64,000 nt of DNA, taken from Mesorhizobium sp. ES1-1 (lineage in GTDB: Bacteria > Pseudomonadota > Alphaproteobacteria > Rhizobiales > Rhizobiaceae). Where the stretch lies: positions 124,001 through 188,000 of the forward strand of contig NZ_JAIUGX010000012.1 in assembly GCF_020164785.1 (NCBI RefSeq). Reading direction: 5' to 3'. The notes below the pieces were generated by a model that was given only the letters and a program-made list of their open reading frames with translations, made no database searches and was not told where the DNA came from. Positions 33,121 to 42,572 of this stretch are shown here, one piece after another. Each line of letters opens with the position of its first letter. The stretch's first letter is position 1. Made by a program: the position numbers and the translations under genes.

Positions 33121-33139
33121 GTTTTTTAAGCTTAAAACT
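33121..33139. promoter_or_regulatory. Palindromic operator, site D (core TTTTAAGCTTAAAA)
   Basis: A perfect 14-base palindrome flanked by T and A runs, 31 bases after the aldolase stop and about 340 bases before the amino-acid SBP gene. It is the most symmetrical member of the TTTYAAGCWTRAAA set. It could control the downstream transporter genes, with a long leader, or serve as an auxiliary site for site C about 880 bases away. Confidence 0.55.
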
Positions 33140-33446
33140 TTCGCCTTGAAAAGCCTCGCACTTTGGATAAGCATTCCAGGATCGAATGTAACGGTCGTGC
33201 TGCATTGGCTTGCTGCCGTCTATCGCTGCAGCGGCTGGAATAAAAGAGGGTTCGGTCCTTGTCGTCTTGCTGCCCCAGTCGCCGTTCAGCGCTCCCTAAG
33301 CGCTCGATGGCATTTGCGGGTAGGCCCAGGCCCCGCACTCCGAGAACATCGACAAACACGCGCGCATGGTCGCCGCTATGAATTGACGTTCCGCACCGAG
33401 CGGGACGGCAAGAAACCGTGCGGGGCCAGCTCCGCCCGATCAACAA
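33140..33446. other. Long leader/intergenic region before the amino-acid SBP gene
   Basis: About 300 bases without a gene I can support. An open frame continues through it from the aldolase gene in another phase, but it has no convincing start or family match. It probably holds the promoter of the SBP gene. Confidence 0.35.
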
Positions 33447-33474
33447 CCAGAGGGAACACCCCAGAGGGAACACC
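33447..33474 (+). repeat. Tandem duplication of a Shine-Dalgarno-bearing 14-mer
   Basis: The sequence CCAGAGGGAACACC occurs twice in direct tandem (33447-33460 and 33461-33474), followed by A and the ATG at 33476. Each copy contains AGAGGGA. Only the second copy is at a normal distance (8-9 bases) from the start codon. Confidence 0.85.
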
Positions 33475-33475
33475 A

Positions 33476-34273
33476 ATGAAACTGAATCGTCGCAATCTCA
33501 TGCTTCTCGCCGCCGCGATCGGCATCGCCGCAGGACCGGCTTCGGCCTTTGCCGCCGACGTGCTGAATGTCGGCGCCTACCCGACCAACCCGCCCTTCGA
33601 ATACAAGAACGAAAGCGGCACCTTCGAAGGTTTTGAAGTCGACATCATCAATGAAGCGGCCAAGCGCATCGGCATGACGACCGATATCGCCGACCTCGGA
33701 TTCCAGGCGCTGTTCGCAGCCACTACGTCGAAGCGCATCGATGTCGCCATCTCGTCGATAACCATCACGCCGGAGCGGCTGAAGTCCCAGTCTTTCACGC
33801 AGCCCTATTATGATTCCGACATGGGCATCGCGACCAAGACAGACAGCGCCATCGCTTCCGAGGCCGACCTCAAGGGCAAAATCGTCGGCGTGTTGTCGGG
33901 CTCGACCGGCGAGACCTGGGTGAAGTCGCACCAAGAGGCCGATGGCTTCAGCGACGTGAAGGGTTACGACACCCAGCAGAACCTGCTGCTCGACCTCAGC
34001 GCGGGCCGCGTGGATGCCGCGGTGAGCGACATTCCGGGCATGGAATATTCCTTCACCAAGATGAAGGACCTGAAGGTCAAGCAACGCATCAAGACCGGCG
34101 AACAATACGGTCTGATGATGACCAAGGACCATCCGCTGCTCGGCAAACTAAATGATGCGCTGACCGCGATGAAGAAGGACGGCACGCTGGCGGCGATCCA
34201 CAAAAAATGGTTCGGCAGCGACGCGCCGGCCGACTCGGCGACCATGAAGGAAATGCCGCTGCCTAAGGCCTGA
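33476..34273 (+). CDS. Polar amino-acid-type ABC substrate-binding protein (family 3)
   Basis: A 265-residue periplasmic binding protein. The signal peptide is MKLNRRNLMLLAAAIGIAAG..ASAFA. The mature part has VGAYPTNPPFEYKNESGTFEGFEVDIINEAAKRIG, the standard SBP_bac_3 ligand loop, then FTQPYYDSDMGIATK and DLKGKIVGVLSGSTGETW. The ligand is likely an amino acid or a related amine. A hairpin and then a single permease gene follow; no ATPase gene is present in the unit. Confidence 0.9.
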   Translation: MKLNRRNLMLLAAAIGIAAGPASAFAADVLNVGAYPTNPPFEYKNESGTFEGFEVDIINEAAKRIGMTTDIADLGFQALFAATTSKRIDVAISSITITPERLKSQSFTQPYYDSDMGIATKTDSAIASEADLKGKIVGVLSGSTGETWVKSHQEADGFSDVKGYDTQQNLLLDLSAGRVDAAVSDIPGMEYSFTKMKDLKVKQRIKTGEQYGLMMTKDHPLLGKLNDALTAMKKDGTLAAIHKKWFGSDAPADSATMKEMPLPKA

Positions 34274-34287
34274 TCGGCAATCCAGAG

Positions 34288-34319
34288 GGATCGTGCCGAT
34301 TCAAGAGTCGGCACGATCC
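34288..34319 (+). terminator. Intercistronic hairpin between SBP and permease genes
   Basis: A perfect 12-base stem, GGATCGTGCCGA (34288-34299) with TCGGCACGATCC (34308-34319), encloses an eight-base loop TTCAAGAG. Only a weak T-rich stretch follows (ATTCTATG), so it probably stabilises or attenuates the message more than it terminates it. Confidence 0.7.
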
Positions 34320-34412
34320 ATTCTATGCCTGACGTCTGCTGCTGCGGTGATAAGCTCAAGCAGGCACTCTGCCTTGGCGTCACGGGACGCAAAACGGTTC
34401 GGAAACGCTCCC

Positions 34413-35087
34413 ATGTCGCTGCTGGACACTTTCTTCAATCCCGACGTGATCATGTCCAGCTTGCCGGCTCTGCTGCGCGGCTTCCTGAACACGCTGCTGC
34501 TCGGCATATTGAGCATCGGTATCGGCATCCCGGTGGGTCTCGTGATCAGCCTGCTGCGGCTCTATGCGCCGAAGCCGTTTCGATGGCTGGCGGTCGGCTA
34601 CACCGATATCTTTCGAGCCCTGCCCGTGCTGGTCGTGCTGATCCTGATCTACTATGCGCTGCCGTTCCTCGGCATACGCCTGTCGTCCTGGGCATCCGCG
34701 GTGACGGCTTTCGCCTTCATCATGTCGGCCTATTCGAGCGAGGTGTTCCGCTCCGGCATAGAGAGCATTCCACGCGGACAGTTCGAAGCATCGCAGGCGC
34801 TTGGCCTGCCGTTCCTGCTGACCCTTCGCAAAGTGGTGCTGCCGCAGGCGATCCGCGTCGTCATCCCGCCGATGACCAGCAACTGCGTCTCGATGTTCAA
34901 GGACACCTCGCTGGCCTCGACGGTGGCGCTGCCGGAACTGCTGAAGGAAGCGACGAACGCACAATCGCTCTATGCCAACCCCTCGCCGCTGATCGGCGCA
35001 GCACTTGTCTATCTCATCTTCCTCTGGCCGATGGTCCGTCTCGTCAGCCTGCTTGAACGCCGCTTCAAGACCGAGAAGACGCGCTGA
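34413..35087 (+). CDS. Amino-acid ABC transporter permease (His/Glu/Gln/opine type)
   Basis: A 224-residue membrane protein from the ATG at 34413 (MSLLDTFFNPDVIMSSLPALL); the frame extends upstream but without a family match. LLRGFLNTLLLGILSIGIGIPVGLVISLLRL and the EAA loop EASQALGLPFLLTLRKVVLPQAIRVVIPPM are characteristic. A single permease could homodimerise. The ATPase must come from elsewhere or has been lost. Confidence 0.87.
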   Translation: MSLLDTFFNPDVIMSSLPALLRGFLNTLLLGILSIGIGIPVGLVISLLRLYAPKPFRWLAVGYTDIFRALPVLVVLILIYYALPFLGIRLSSWASAVTAFAFIMSAYSSEVFRSGIESIPRGQFEASQALGLPFLLTLRKVVLPQAIRVVIPPMTSNCVSMFKDTSLASTVALPELLKEATNAQSLYANPSPLIGAALVYLIFLWPMVRLVSLLERRFKTEKTR

Positions 35088-35106
35088 CCACCCAACCAAT
35101 CGCCAG

Positions 35107-36393
35107 ATGTCGCAGGAGACCATTTTGAGCACTTCCCCGACCAAAGCCGGAGGCGGCTTCCCCGTCGCCGCGATCCGCGCCATGTTCCCTGCCCTGCAAC
35201 GCGCCGGGGATTTCATCTTCCTGGACAACGCCGCCGGCGCGCAGATCCCGCAAAGCGTGCTCGACGCGGTCACCAACCATCTGGTGTCGCACAATGTCCA
35301 GCGTGGCGGCCGCTATGGCCGTAGTGTCACCGTCGACCAGTCGGTCGCCGATGCCCGGACAAGCGTGGCGCTGCTGATCAATGCCTACAGCCCGGCGGAA
35401 ATCTGCTTTGGCATGAACGCCACCTCGTTCATTCGCCTGGTCAGCCTCGGTATCGGCCAGATGCTGACCGAACGCGACGAGATCGTCATCACCGACATGG
35501 ACCATGACGCCAACATCGCTACCTGGCTGGCGCTGGAGCAGGCCGGCGCCAAGTTCAAATGGTGGCGCATGCGCGAGGACGGCAATTTGCATGTCGATGA
35601 TCTGCGCCCGCTCGTCTCCGACCGCACCCGGCTCGTCGCCTGCACTGTGACGGCGCATTCGATCGGTTCGATCGTCGATGTGGCGTCCGTGGCCCAGATC
35701 GCGCATGCGGCGGGCGCCGAAGTGTTCCTCGACTGCGTCCATTACGGCCCGCACGGGCTGATCGACGTGCAGGCCTGGGATTGCGACTACCTCGTCTGTT
35801 CCGGCTACAAGAACTTCTCGCCGCATATGGGCTTTCTGTGGGGACGCTTCGAAACGCTGAAGCGGCTGCCGACCTTCCGCGAGGATTTCATCCCGGACGA
35901 ACCACCCTACAAGGTCGAGGCCGGCACCTTCATCTACGAGAATGTCTCCGGCATGGAAGCGGCCGTGCAGTATCTGGAAATGATCGGCCGCAATCTGGCG
36001 CCCTCCAACAACCGCTCGCGGCGCGAAAACATCGTCGCCGGCATGGGCGCCATTCGCGATTACGAGCTGGTACTGGCGCGCGAGATGCTCGCCGTGCTGA
36101 AAGGCTGCGGCGCCACCATCTATGGCGTTGCCGACGAGGCCCGCATCAACGAGCGGGTACCGACCTTCTGCTTCAACATCGGCACGCTTTCGCCTCAGCG
36201 GATCGTCGAGGAAATGGCCGAGATGCAGATCGGCATCCGCGACGGCCACATGTACGCGCCGCGGCTCATGAAGCGCCTCAACCTGTCGATGGCCAGCGGC
36301 GCCATTCGCGCCTCGCTGGTCCATTACAACACGGTCGAGGAAATCCACCGCTTCGGCGAAGCGCTGCGCGCCATCATCGCCAAGCTGTCGTGA
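35107..36393 (+). CDS. Class V aminotransferase-fold PLP enzyme (cysteine desulfurase-like, VC1184 family)
   Basis: A 428-residue PLP enzyme. RAGDFIFLDNAAGAQIPQSVLDAVTNHL is the hallmark start of the VC1184-type branch, and the PLP lysine is in LVCSGYKNFSPHMGFLWG. HSIGSIVDVASVAQIAHAAGAEVFLDCVHYGPH supplies the cofactor Asp and His. Its reaction is not predictable: desulfurase, epimerase and lyase activities occur in this fold. I give the ATG at 35107, but the TTG at 35125 has AGGAG six bases upstream and is a strong alternative start (six residues shorter). It follows the amino-acid permease by 19 bases. Confidence 0.82.
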   Translation: MSQETILSTSPTKAGGGFPVAAIRAMFPALQRAGDFIFLDNAAGAQIPQSVLDAVTNHLVSHNVQRGGRYGRSVTVDQSVADARTSVALLINAYSPAEICFGMNATSFIRLVSLGIGQMLTERDEIVITDMDHDANIATWLALEQAGAKFKWWRMREDGNLHVDDLRPLVSDRTRLVACTVTAHSIGSIVDVASVAQIAHAAGAEVFLDCVHYGPHGLIDVQAWDCDYLVCSGYKNFSPHMGFLWGRFETLKRLPTFREDFIPDEPPYKVEAGTFIYENVSGMEAAVQYLEMIGRNLAPSNNRSRRENIVAGMGAIRDYELVLAREMLAVLKGCGATIYGVADEARINERVPTFCFNIGTLSPQRIVEEMAEMQIGIRDGHMYAPRLMKRLNLSMASGAIRASLVHYNTVEEIHRFGEALRAIIAKLS

Positions 36394-36394
36394 G

Positions 36395-36865
36395 ATGACC
36401 AGCGCTGTGAGCTTCGATGAACCGGATCGTGACGCGCCTTTCGTGGTCCTCGGCGATCCCGATCCCGAAGACATCGTCGCGCTCGAGGATCGCCTCTACG
36501 GCTTCAACGTCGCGGCCACCGGCGTCGACGATGGTCGCTATCTGTCGATCTTCCTGAAAAGGGAGGACGGAACGATCTATGCCGGCCTTCACGGGCACAG
36601 CTGGGCAGGCGTGTGCGAAATCAAGACGCTGTGGATCGCCGACAGCGAGCGCGGCAAGGGCTTGGGGTCGCGCCTCCTGGCCGCCGCCGAAGAGGAGGCA
36701 CGGCGGCGCGGCTGCCATGTCATCCACCTGGCGTCGTTCAGCTTTCAGGCACCGGCCTTCTATGAGAAACATGGATTTCAGAGGCTGGTGCAACTCGAGG
36801 ACTTCCCTCGCGGCCACGCCAATGTCCTGCTGGCGAAGACGCTGATGCCTGAGGCAACAGTCTAG
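36395..36865 (+). CDS. GNAT family N-acetyltransferase
   Basis: A 156-residue acetyltransferase. The acetyl-CoA loop is RGKGLGSRLLAAAEEEARRRGC, and the C-terminal part FSFQAPAFYEKHGFQRLVQLEDFPRGH is typical. The start is one base after the aminotransferase stop, so the two belong to one operon with the SBP and permease. It may acetylate an amine handled by this operon. Confidence 0.85.
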   Translation: MTSAVSFDEPDRDAPFVVLGDPDPEDIVALEDRLYGFNVAATGVDDGRYLSIFLKREDGTIYAGLHGHSWAGVCEIKTLWIADSERGKGLGSRLLAAAEEEARRRGCHVIHLASFSFQAPAFYEKHGFQRLVQLEDFPRGHANVLLAKTLMPEATV

Positions 36866-36890
36866 CTGCCCCTGGCGAAGGGCGGCTCTC

Positions 36891-37717
<827 letters not shown>

Positions 37718-37721
<4 letters not shown>

Positions 37722-38575
37722 GCCGAGGCTCCCGCGGCCGAGGGAGCGGGCTCGAACAGCATGTCGGACACGGTCGGCAGGCGGTCGCCGACGGCGTTCT
37801 CCGGCAGCGCCGACAACAGCGCGCGCGTGTAGTTGCTTTTGGGCGATTCAAACAGCGACAGCACGTCGGCCTCTTCCATCTTGCGGCCCTTGTACTGGAC
37901 GATGACGCGGTCGGCGGTCTCGGCGACCACGCCCATATTGTGGGTGATCATGATCAGCCCCATGCCGTATTTGGCCTGCAGCGAGACCAGCAGGTCGAGG
38001 ATCTGCTTCTGAATGGTGACGTCGAGCGCGGTCGTCGGCTCGTCGGCGATCAACAGTTTCGGGTTGCAGGCAATGGCGATGGCGATCATGACGCGCTGGC
38101 ACTGTCCGCCGGACATCTGATGCGGAAAAGAGTTCAGCCGCTCCGCCGGATCGGCGATGCCCACCAGCGTCATCAGTTCGATGGCCCGGGCGCGACGCTG
38201 GGCACGATCCATGCCCAGGTGGAAGCGCAGCACTTCCTCGATCTGGAAGCCGACGGTGAAGCACGGGTTGAGGCTGGCTATCGGCTCCTGAAAGATCATC
38301 GAGATGTCCTTGCCGACGATCTTGCGCCGCTCGGACGGGCTGAGTTTCAGAAGGTCGACGCCATCGAAAGCCATGCGGTCAGCTCTGACCGTCGCCGTGT
38401 TGGGCAGCAGGCCCATCACCGCCAGCATCGCCACCGACTTGCCAGAACCGGATTCACCGACGATCGCCAGCACCTCGCGCGGCTCGATCGACAGGTCGAT
38501 GCCTTGCACGGCCATGAACGGTCCGGCCGCGGTGTCGAAGGAGACAGTGAGGTTCTTGATCTCGAGCAGGGGCAT
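37718..38575 (-). CDS. dppD: Dipeptide ABC transporter ATP-binding protein DppD
   Basis: A 285-residue ATPase starting MPLLEIKNLTVSFDTAAG. Walker A is GESGSGKSVAMLA, the signature is MSGGQCQRVMIAIA (a Cys where Met-Arg or Arg is usual), and Walker B is LLIADEPTTALDV. The family C-terminus NYTRALLSALPENA is present. The start at 38575 is three bases from the permease stop; longer frames run through that gene. Confidence 0.9.
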
Positions 38576-38577
38576 GC

Positions 38578-39501
38578 TCACGACCTCTTCAGCTTGGGAT
38601 CGAGCGCATCGCGCAGGCCGTCGCCGATCAGGTTGATGGCGAAGACAGTGATCAGGATGGCGAGACCCGGAAACGTCACCACCCACCAGGCGCGCAGGAT
38701 GAATTCGCGTGCTTCGGCCAGCATCGTGCCCCATTCAGGCGTCGGCGGTTGCGCGCCCATGCCGAGGAAGCCAAGCGCCGCCGCCTCCAGGATGGCGTTG
38801 GAAAAGGACAATGTCGCCTGCACGATCAGCGGGGCGATGCAGTTGGGCAGGATAGTGACCAGCATCAGCCTGAGATGGCTGGCGCCGGCGACCTTGGCCG
38901 AGATCACGTATTCCCGGTTCTTTTCCGCCATTACGGCGGCGCGGGTGAGCCGGGCGAAATGCGGCTGCAGCACGAAGGCGATGGCGATCATGGCATTGAC
39001 GAGGCCAGGCCCGAGTACGGCTACCAGCACAAGCGCCAGAAGCAGGGACGGGAAGGCCAGGATGATATCCATGACGCGCATGATCAGCGTGTCGACCCAG
39101 CCCCGGCAGTAGCCGGCAAGCAGGCCGAGGATGACGCCGGAGATGAGCGCGGTCGTGACGACGACGAAGCCGATGGCGAGCGAGAAGCGCGAGCCATAGA
39201 TCAGACGCGACAGCATATCGCGGCCGACGGCGTCAGTGCCGAGCAGGAATTGCGCGTTGCCGCCCTCCTGCCAGGCAGGCGGGGTCAGGAAGAAATCGCG
39301 AAACTGGTCGTCGGGCGAATGCGGCGACAGCAGCGGCGCGAAGATGGCGACCAGGATGAGCAGGGCGAAGACAAAGAGCCCGATCACCGCGCCCTTGTTG
39401 ATGGAGAAATAGTGCCAGAACTCGCCGAACATCTGCAGCCGGGCGTCTCTCGGCTTGATGACGGTCGCGGCTTCGATGGTGGCTGGGCCTTCATTGGTCA
39501 T
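38578..39501 (-). CDS. dppC: Dipeptide ABC transporter permease DppC
   Basis: A 307-residue permease. MTNEGPATIEAATVIKPRD precedes the first helix, AVIGLFVFALLILVAIFAPL. GTDAVGRDMLSRLIYGSRFSL and the EAA loop REYVISAKVAGASHLRLMLVTILPN are conserved blocks. It starts one base after the dppB stop. It forms the channel with DppB. Confidence 0.9.
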   Translation of the reverse strand: MTNEGPATIEAATVIKPRDARLQMFGEFWHYFSINKGAVIGLFVFALLILVAIFAPLLSPHSPDDQFRDFFLTPPAWQEGGNAQFLLGTDAVGRDMLSRLIYGSRFSLAIGFVVVTTALISGVILGLLAGYCRGWVDTLIMRVMDIILAFPSLLLALVLVAVLGPGLVNAMIAIAFVLQPHFARLTRAAVMAEKNREYVISAKVAGASHLRLMLVTILPNCIAPLIVQATLSFSNAILEAAALGFLGMGAQPPTPEWGTMLAEAREFILRAWWVVTFPGLAILITVFAINLIGDGLRDALDPKLKRS

Positions 39502-39502
39502 G

Positions 39503-40510
39503 TCAGTTGACCCGTATGCGCGGGTTGATGACCGCGTAGAGCACGTCGACAATGAGATTGACCGACATGACGATCAGCGCGATCAGAAGCAGGCCGCCTT
39601 GTACGGTGAAATAGTCGCGCTTGGAAATGGCGTCGATCATCCATTTGCCGATGCCGGGCCAGGAGAAAATGCTCTCCGTCAGGATGGCGCCGGTCAAAAG
39701 CGTACCGACCTGCAGACCTATCGTGGTGACAACAGGGATCAGGGCGTTGCGGAAAGCGTGCAGGCCGACGACGCGGAACGGGCTCAGGCCCTTGGCGCGG
39801 GCGGTGCGGACATAATCTTCGCCCAGCACTTCGAGCATGGCCGAGCGTGTTTGCCTGGCGATGACGGCGAGCGGAATGGTGCCCAGCACGATTGTCGGCA
39901 GGACAAGATGCGACAGGGCCGAACGGAACGCGCCCTTCTGGCCCGAGATCAGGGCGTCGATGGTCATGAAGCCGGTCACCGGCTTGAAGAAATAGAGAAG
40001 GTCGATGCGGCCGGAAACCGGCGTCCAGTGCAGCGTGCCCGAAAACACGATGATGAGCAGCAGTCCCCACCAAAAGATCGGCATGGAGTAGCCCGCCAGC
40101 GCGGTGCCCATGGTCAGCTGGTCGAACCAGGAACCGCGCCGGATCGCGGCGAAGATGCCGGCCGCGACACCCAGAACGATGGCGAAGATCATGGCGAAGA
40201 TGGCGAGTTCGACCGTAGCCGGGAACCGCACCAGGAAGTCCTTGAGCACCGGCGTCTTGGTGGAGAACGACGTGCCGAAATCGCCGCTGAGGATGTTGGT
40301 CAGATAGGTCAGGTATTGTTGCCAGATCGGCAGGTCGAAGCCGAACTGATGCATCAGTGCCGTATGGCGTTCGGGCGACAGGCCGCGTTCGCCCGCGAGC
40401 ACCAGCACCGGATCACCGGGCAGGATGCGCACGAAGCCAAAGGCGAGGATGGTTATCCCGATGAAGGTCGGGATGATGAGGGCGAGCTTGCCGAGGATAT
40501 AACGCAGCAT
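39503..40510 (-). CDS. dppB: Dipeptide ABC transporter permease DppB
   Basis: A 335-residue permease, MLRYILGKLALIIPTFIGITILAF at the start and FVRILPGDPVLVLAG as the family motif. The EAA loop is EDYVRTARAKGLSPFRVVGLHAFRNALIP. The ATG at 40510 is chosen because it opens directly with the first membrane helix; the open frame continues upstream into dppA. A hairpin lies in the 50 bases separating it from dppA. Confidence 0.9.
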   Translation of the reverse strand: MLRYILGKLALIIPTFIGITILAFGFVRILPGDPVLVLAGERGLSPERHTALMHQFGFDLPIWQQYLTYLTNILSGDFGTSFSTKTPVLKDFLVRFPATVELAIFAMIFAIVLGVAAGIFAAIRRGSWFDQLTMGTALAGYSMPIFWWGLLLIIVFSGTLHWTPVSGRIDLLYFFKPVTGFMTIDALISGQKGAFRSALSHLVLPTIVLGTIPLAVIARQTRSAMLEVLGEDYVRTARAKGLSPFRVVGLHAFRNALIPVVTTIGLQVGTLLTGAILTESIFSWPGIGKWMIDAISKRDYFTVQGGLLLIALIVMSVNLIVDVLYAVINPRIRVN

Positions 40511-40521
40511 GGCGGGCGAGT

Positions 40522-40548
40522 GGGGGCGGCGCCTGTGGCGCCGTCCCC
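40522..40548 (-). terminator. Intercistronic hairpin between dppA and dppB
   Basis: On the minus strand GGGG-A-CGGCGCC pairs with GGCGCCG-C-CCCC around the loop ACA, with one A/C mismatch. No T run follows. It likely protects the dppA message or limits read-through. Confidence 0.6.
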
Positions 40549-40560
40549 GTTTCGCGAACC

Positions 40561-42153
40561 TTATTCGGCGATATCGACGCCGTCGAAGCGATGGATACCG
40601 AGCGGATCCATGGCAAAGCCGGTGACGGTCTTCTGCATCGGCATGAACACTTTGGAGTGGGCGAGCGTCGCCCACGGTGCCTGTTCCTTGAAGATGACCT
40701 GTGCCTGTTCGTAGAGCTTGGTGCGCTCAGCCTGGTCCGAAACCGTCTTGGCCTTGTTGATGAGCGCATCGAAGTCCTTGTTGCACCATTCCGCGCGGTT
40801 GTTCGAACCGACGGAAGCGCAGCTCAGGAGCACGCCGAGGAAGTTGTCCGGATCGCCATTGTCGCCGGTCCAGCCAACGATGACGGCGCCGTCGTGATCG
40901 ACCGCTGAGGCGCGCTTGAGATATTCACCCCAATCGTAGCTGACGATGATGACGGTGACGCCGACCTTGGCGAAGTCCGCCTGGATCAGCTCGGCCGTGC
41001 GGCGCGCGTTGGGCATATAAGGACGCGACACCGGCATGGCCCAGACGTTCATCTTGAGGTCCTTGACGCCGGCCTCTTCGAGCATCTTCTTGGCCGCATC
41101 CGGATCATACGGATCGTCCTTCACGTCCTTGTTGTAGGACCACATGGTCGGCGGGATCGGGTTGATCGCTACCTGGCCGGCACCCTGGAAGACGGCATCG
41201 ATGATGGCCTTCTTGTTGATGGCCATGTTGAGCGCCTTGCGAACGCGTACGTCGTCGAAGGGCTTCTGCTGAGTGTTGTACATCAGCGCGCCCACGTTAA
41301 GGCCTTCCTGCTCGTCCACCTTGAGGTTGGCATCCGCCTGGAGACCGGCAATGTCAGCCGGCGCCGGGTAAGACATGATGTTGCATTCGCCGGCCTTCAG
41401 CTTCTGCGCGCGGACAGCCGGGTCGGTGGTGATGGCGAACACCAGATCGTCGATCTTCTGCTTGCCGCCCCAATAGTCCGGGTTGGCCTTGTAGCGGATG
41501 GCCGCATCCGTCTGGTAGTCGACGAAAATGAACGGGCCGGTGCCGATCGGCTTCTGGTTGAACAGTTCAGGGGTCTTGTCCGCCTGAAGCTTGTCGGCAT
41601 ATTCCTTGGAGACGATCGAGGCGAAATCCATTCCCAGTGTCGGGATGAAAGTGATCGCCGGATCCTTGAGCGTGAACTTCACGGTCAGGTCATCGACCTT
41701 CTCGACCTTAGTGATGTTTTCGCCGAACTGATCATTATAATACTGGTAGGCAATGCCCGGGATATACTGGAACCAGGGGCCGTTCTTGTCGACCTGACGC
41801 TCAAACGAAAACACCACGTCGTCGGCGTTGAGGTCGCGCGTCGGGGTGAAATAGTCGGTTGGTGCGAACTTCACACCCTTGCGCAGCTTGAAGACATATT
41901 CCTTGCCGTCGTCGGAGATCGTCCAGCTTTCAGCCAGGCCCGGCGAGACGGTGGTCTTGCCATGATCGAATTCGACAAGGCGATTGAAAACGGTCCGCGA
42001 GGACGCGTCGAACGTCTGGCCGGCGGTATAGGGCGCCGGGTCGAAACCCTCCGGCGATGCTTCCGCGCAATAGACCAGAGTTTTCGCGTTGGCCACGCCG
42101 CCCAGGACGCTTGCAGCCAGCAACGCGGCTGCAAAAGTCAGTTTCATTTTCAT
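40561..42153 (-). CDS. dppA: Dipeptide ABC transporter substrate-binding protein DppA
   Basis: A 530-residue family 5 binding protein. The signal peptide is MKMKLTFAAALLAASVLGGVANA, with AGGGAG upstream of the ATG at 42153. The mature N-terminus KTLVYCAEASPEGFDPAPYTAG, VKFAPTDYFTPTRDLNADDVVFSFERQ and KPIGTGPFIFVDYQTDAAIRYKANPDYWGG are close to enterobacterial DppA in order and spacing. It heads the dppABCDF operon, importing dipeptides and possibly heme or ALA as in other bacteria. Confidence 0.9.
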   Translation of the reverse strand: MKMKLTFAAALLAASVLGGVANAKTLVYCAEASPEGFDPAPYTAGQTFDASSRTVFNRLVEFDHGKTTVSPGLAESWTISDDGKEYVFKLRKGVKFAPTDYFTPTRDLNADDVVFSFERQVDKNGPWFQYIPGIAYQYYNDQFGENITKVEKVDDLTVKFTLKDPAITFIPTLGMDFASIVSKEYADKLQADKTPELFNQKPIGTGPFIFVDYQTDAAIRYKANPDYWGGKQKIDDLVFAITTDPAVRAQKLKAGECNIMSYPAPADIAGLQADANLKVDEQEGLNVGALMYNTQQKPFDDVRVRKALNMAINKKAIIDAVFQGAGQVAINPIPPTMWSYNKDVKDDPYDPDAAKKMLEEAGVKDLKMNVWAMPVSRPYMPNARRTAELIQADFAKVGVTVIIVSYDWGEYLKRASAVDHDGAVIVGWTGDNGDPDNFLGVLLSCASVGSNNRAEWCNKDFDALINKAKTVSDQAERTKLYEQAQVIFKEQAPWATLAHSKVFMPMQKTVTGFAMDPLGIHRFDGVDIAE

Positions 42154-42572
42154 TGAGCACTCCCTGATGTTCTTCCAAGCCCCTCTATCAGGCTCGCGAA
42201 GCCCGCATATAAGCACCGTTTTCCCGGCTTTGGAACACCCCGTTTGCTTACCCCTCGGGAAGCGGGACAAAAATCCAGAATTCTGCCGGATTGTGAAAAG
42301 AATTAGCAGTTTATTCTCTTCACGAGATTTTTCGCGATTGTATTTTCTTGTTGACCCTTGGATTGCTCGAACTTTCCCGCACGCGACTTGCCATGCTCAA
42401 CGACGTCCGGCGGAGAGGCGGGTTCCAGCGGCAATCTTTGGGGTCTTGCCGCAGGGGCAAGACTTGCACCGCCGCGGATAGAGGCAATACATAGATGGAA
42501 GCCGGCCAGTAGCGGGGGATGTCTCTGTCACCAGAGGCGCGCGGTCGAACGAGAGCTGTCTAGGAGGAACGG
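42154..42572. other. Divergent promoter region between dppA and fadD
   Basis: About 420 bases with no supported gene. An AT-rich stretch from 42290 to 42355 ends in TTGTTGACCC, a plausible -35 element for a rightward promoter, but I see no clear -10 at the right spacing. Confidence 0.35.

Noticed and set aside
42154..42572. Riboswitch in the dppA/fadD gap
   Set aside because: No conserved riboswitch core or large pairing set could be recognised.
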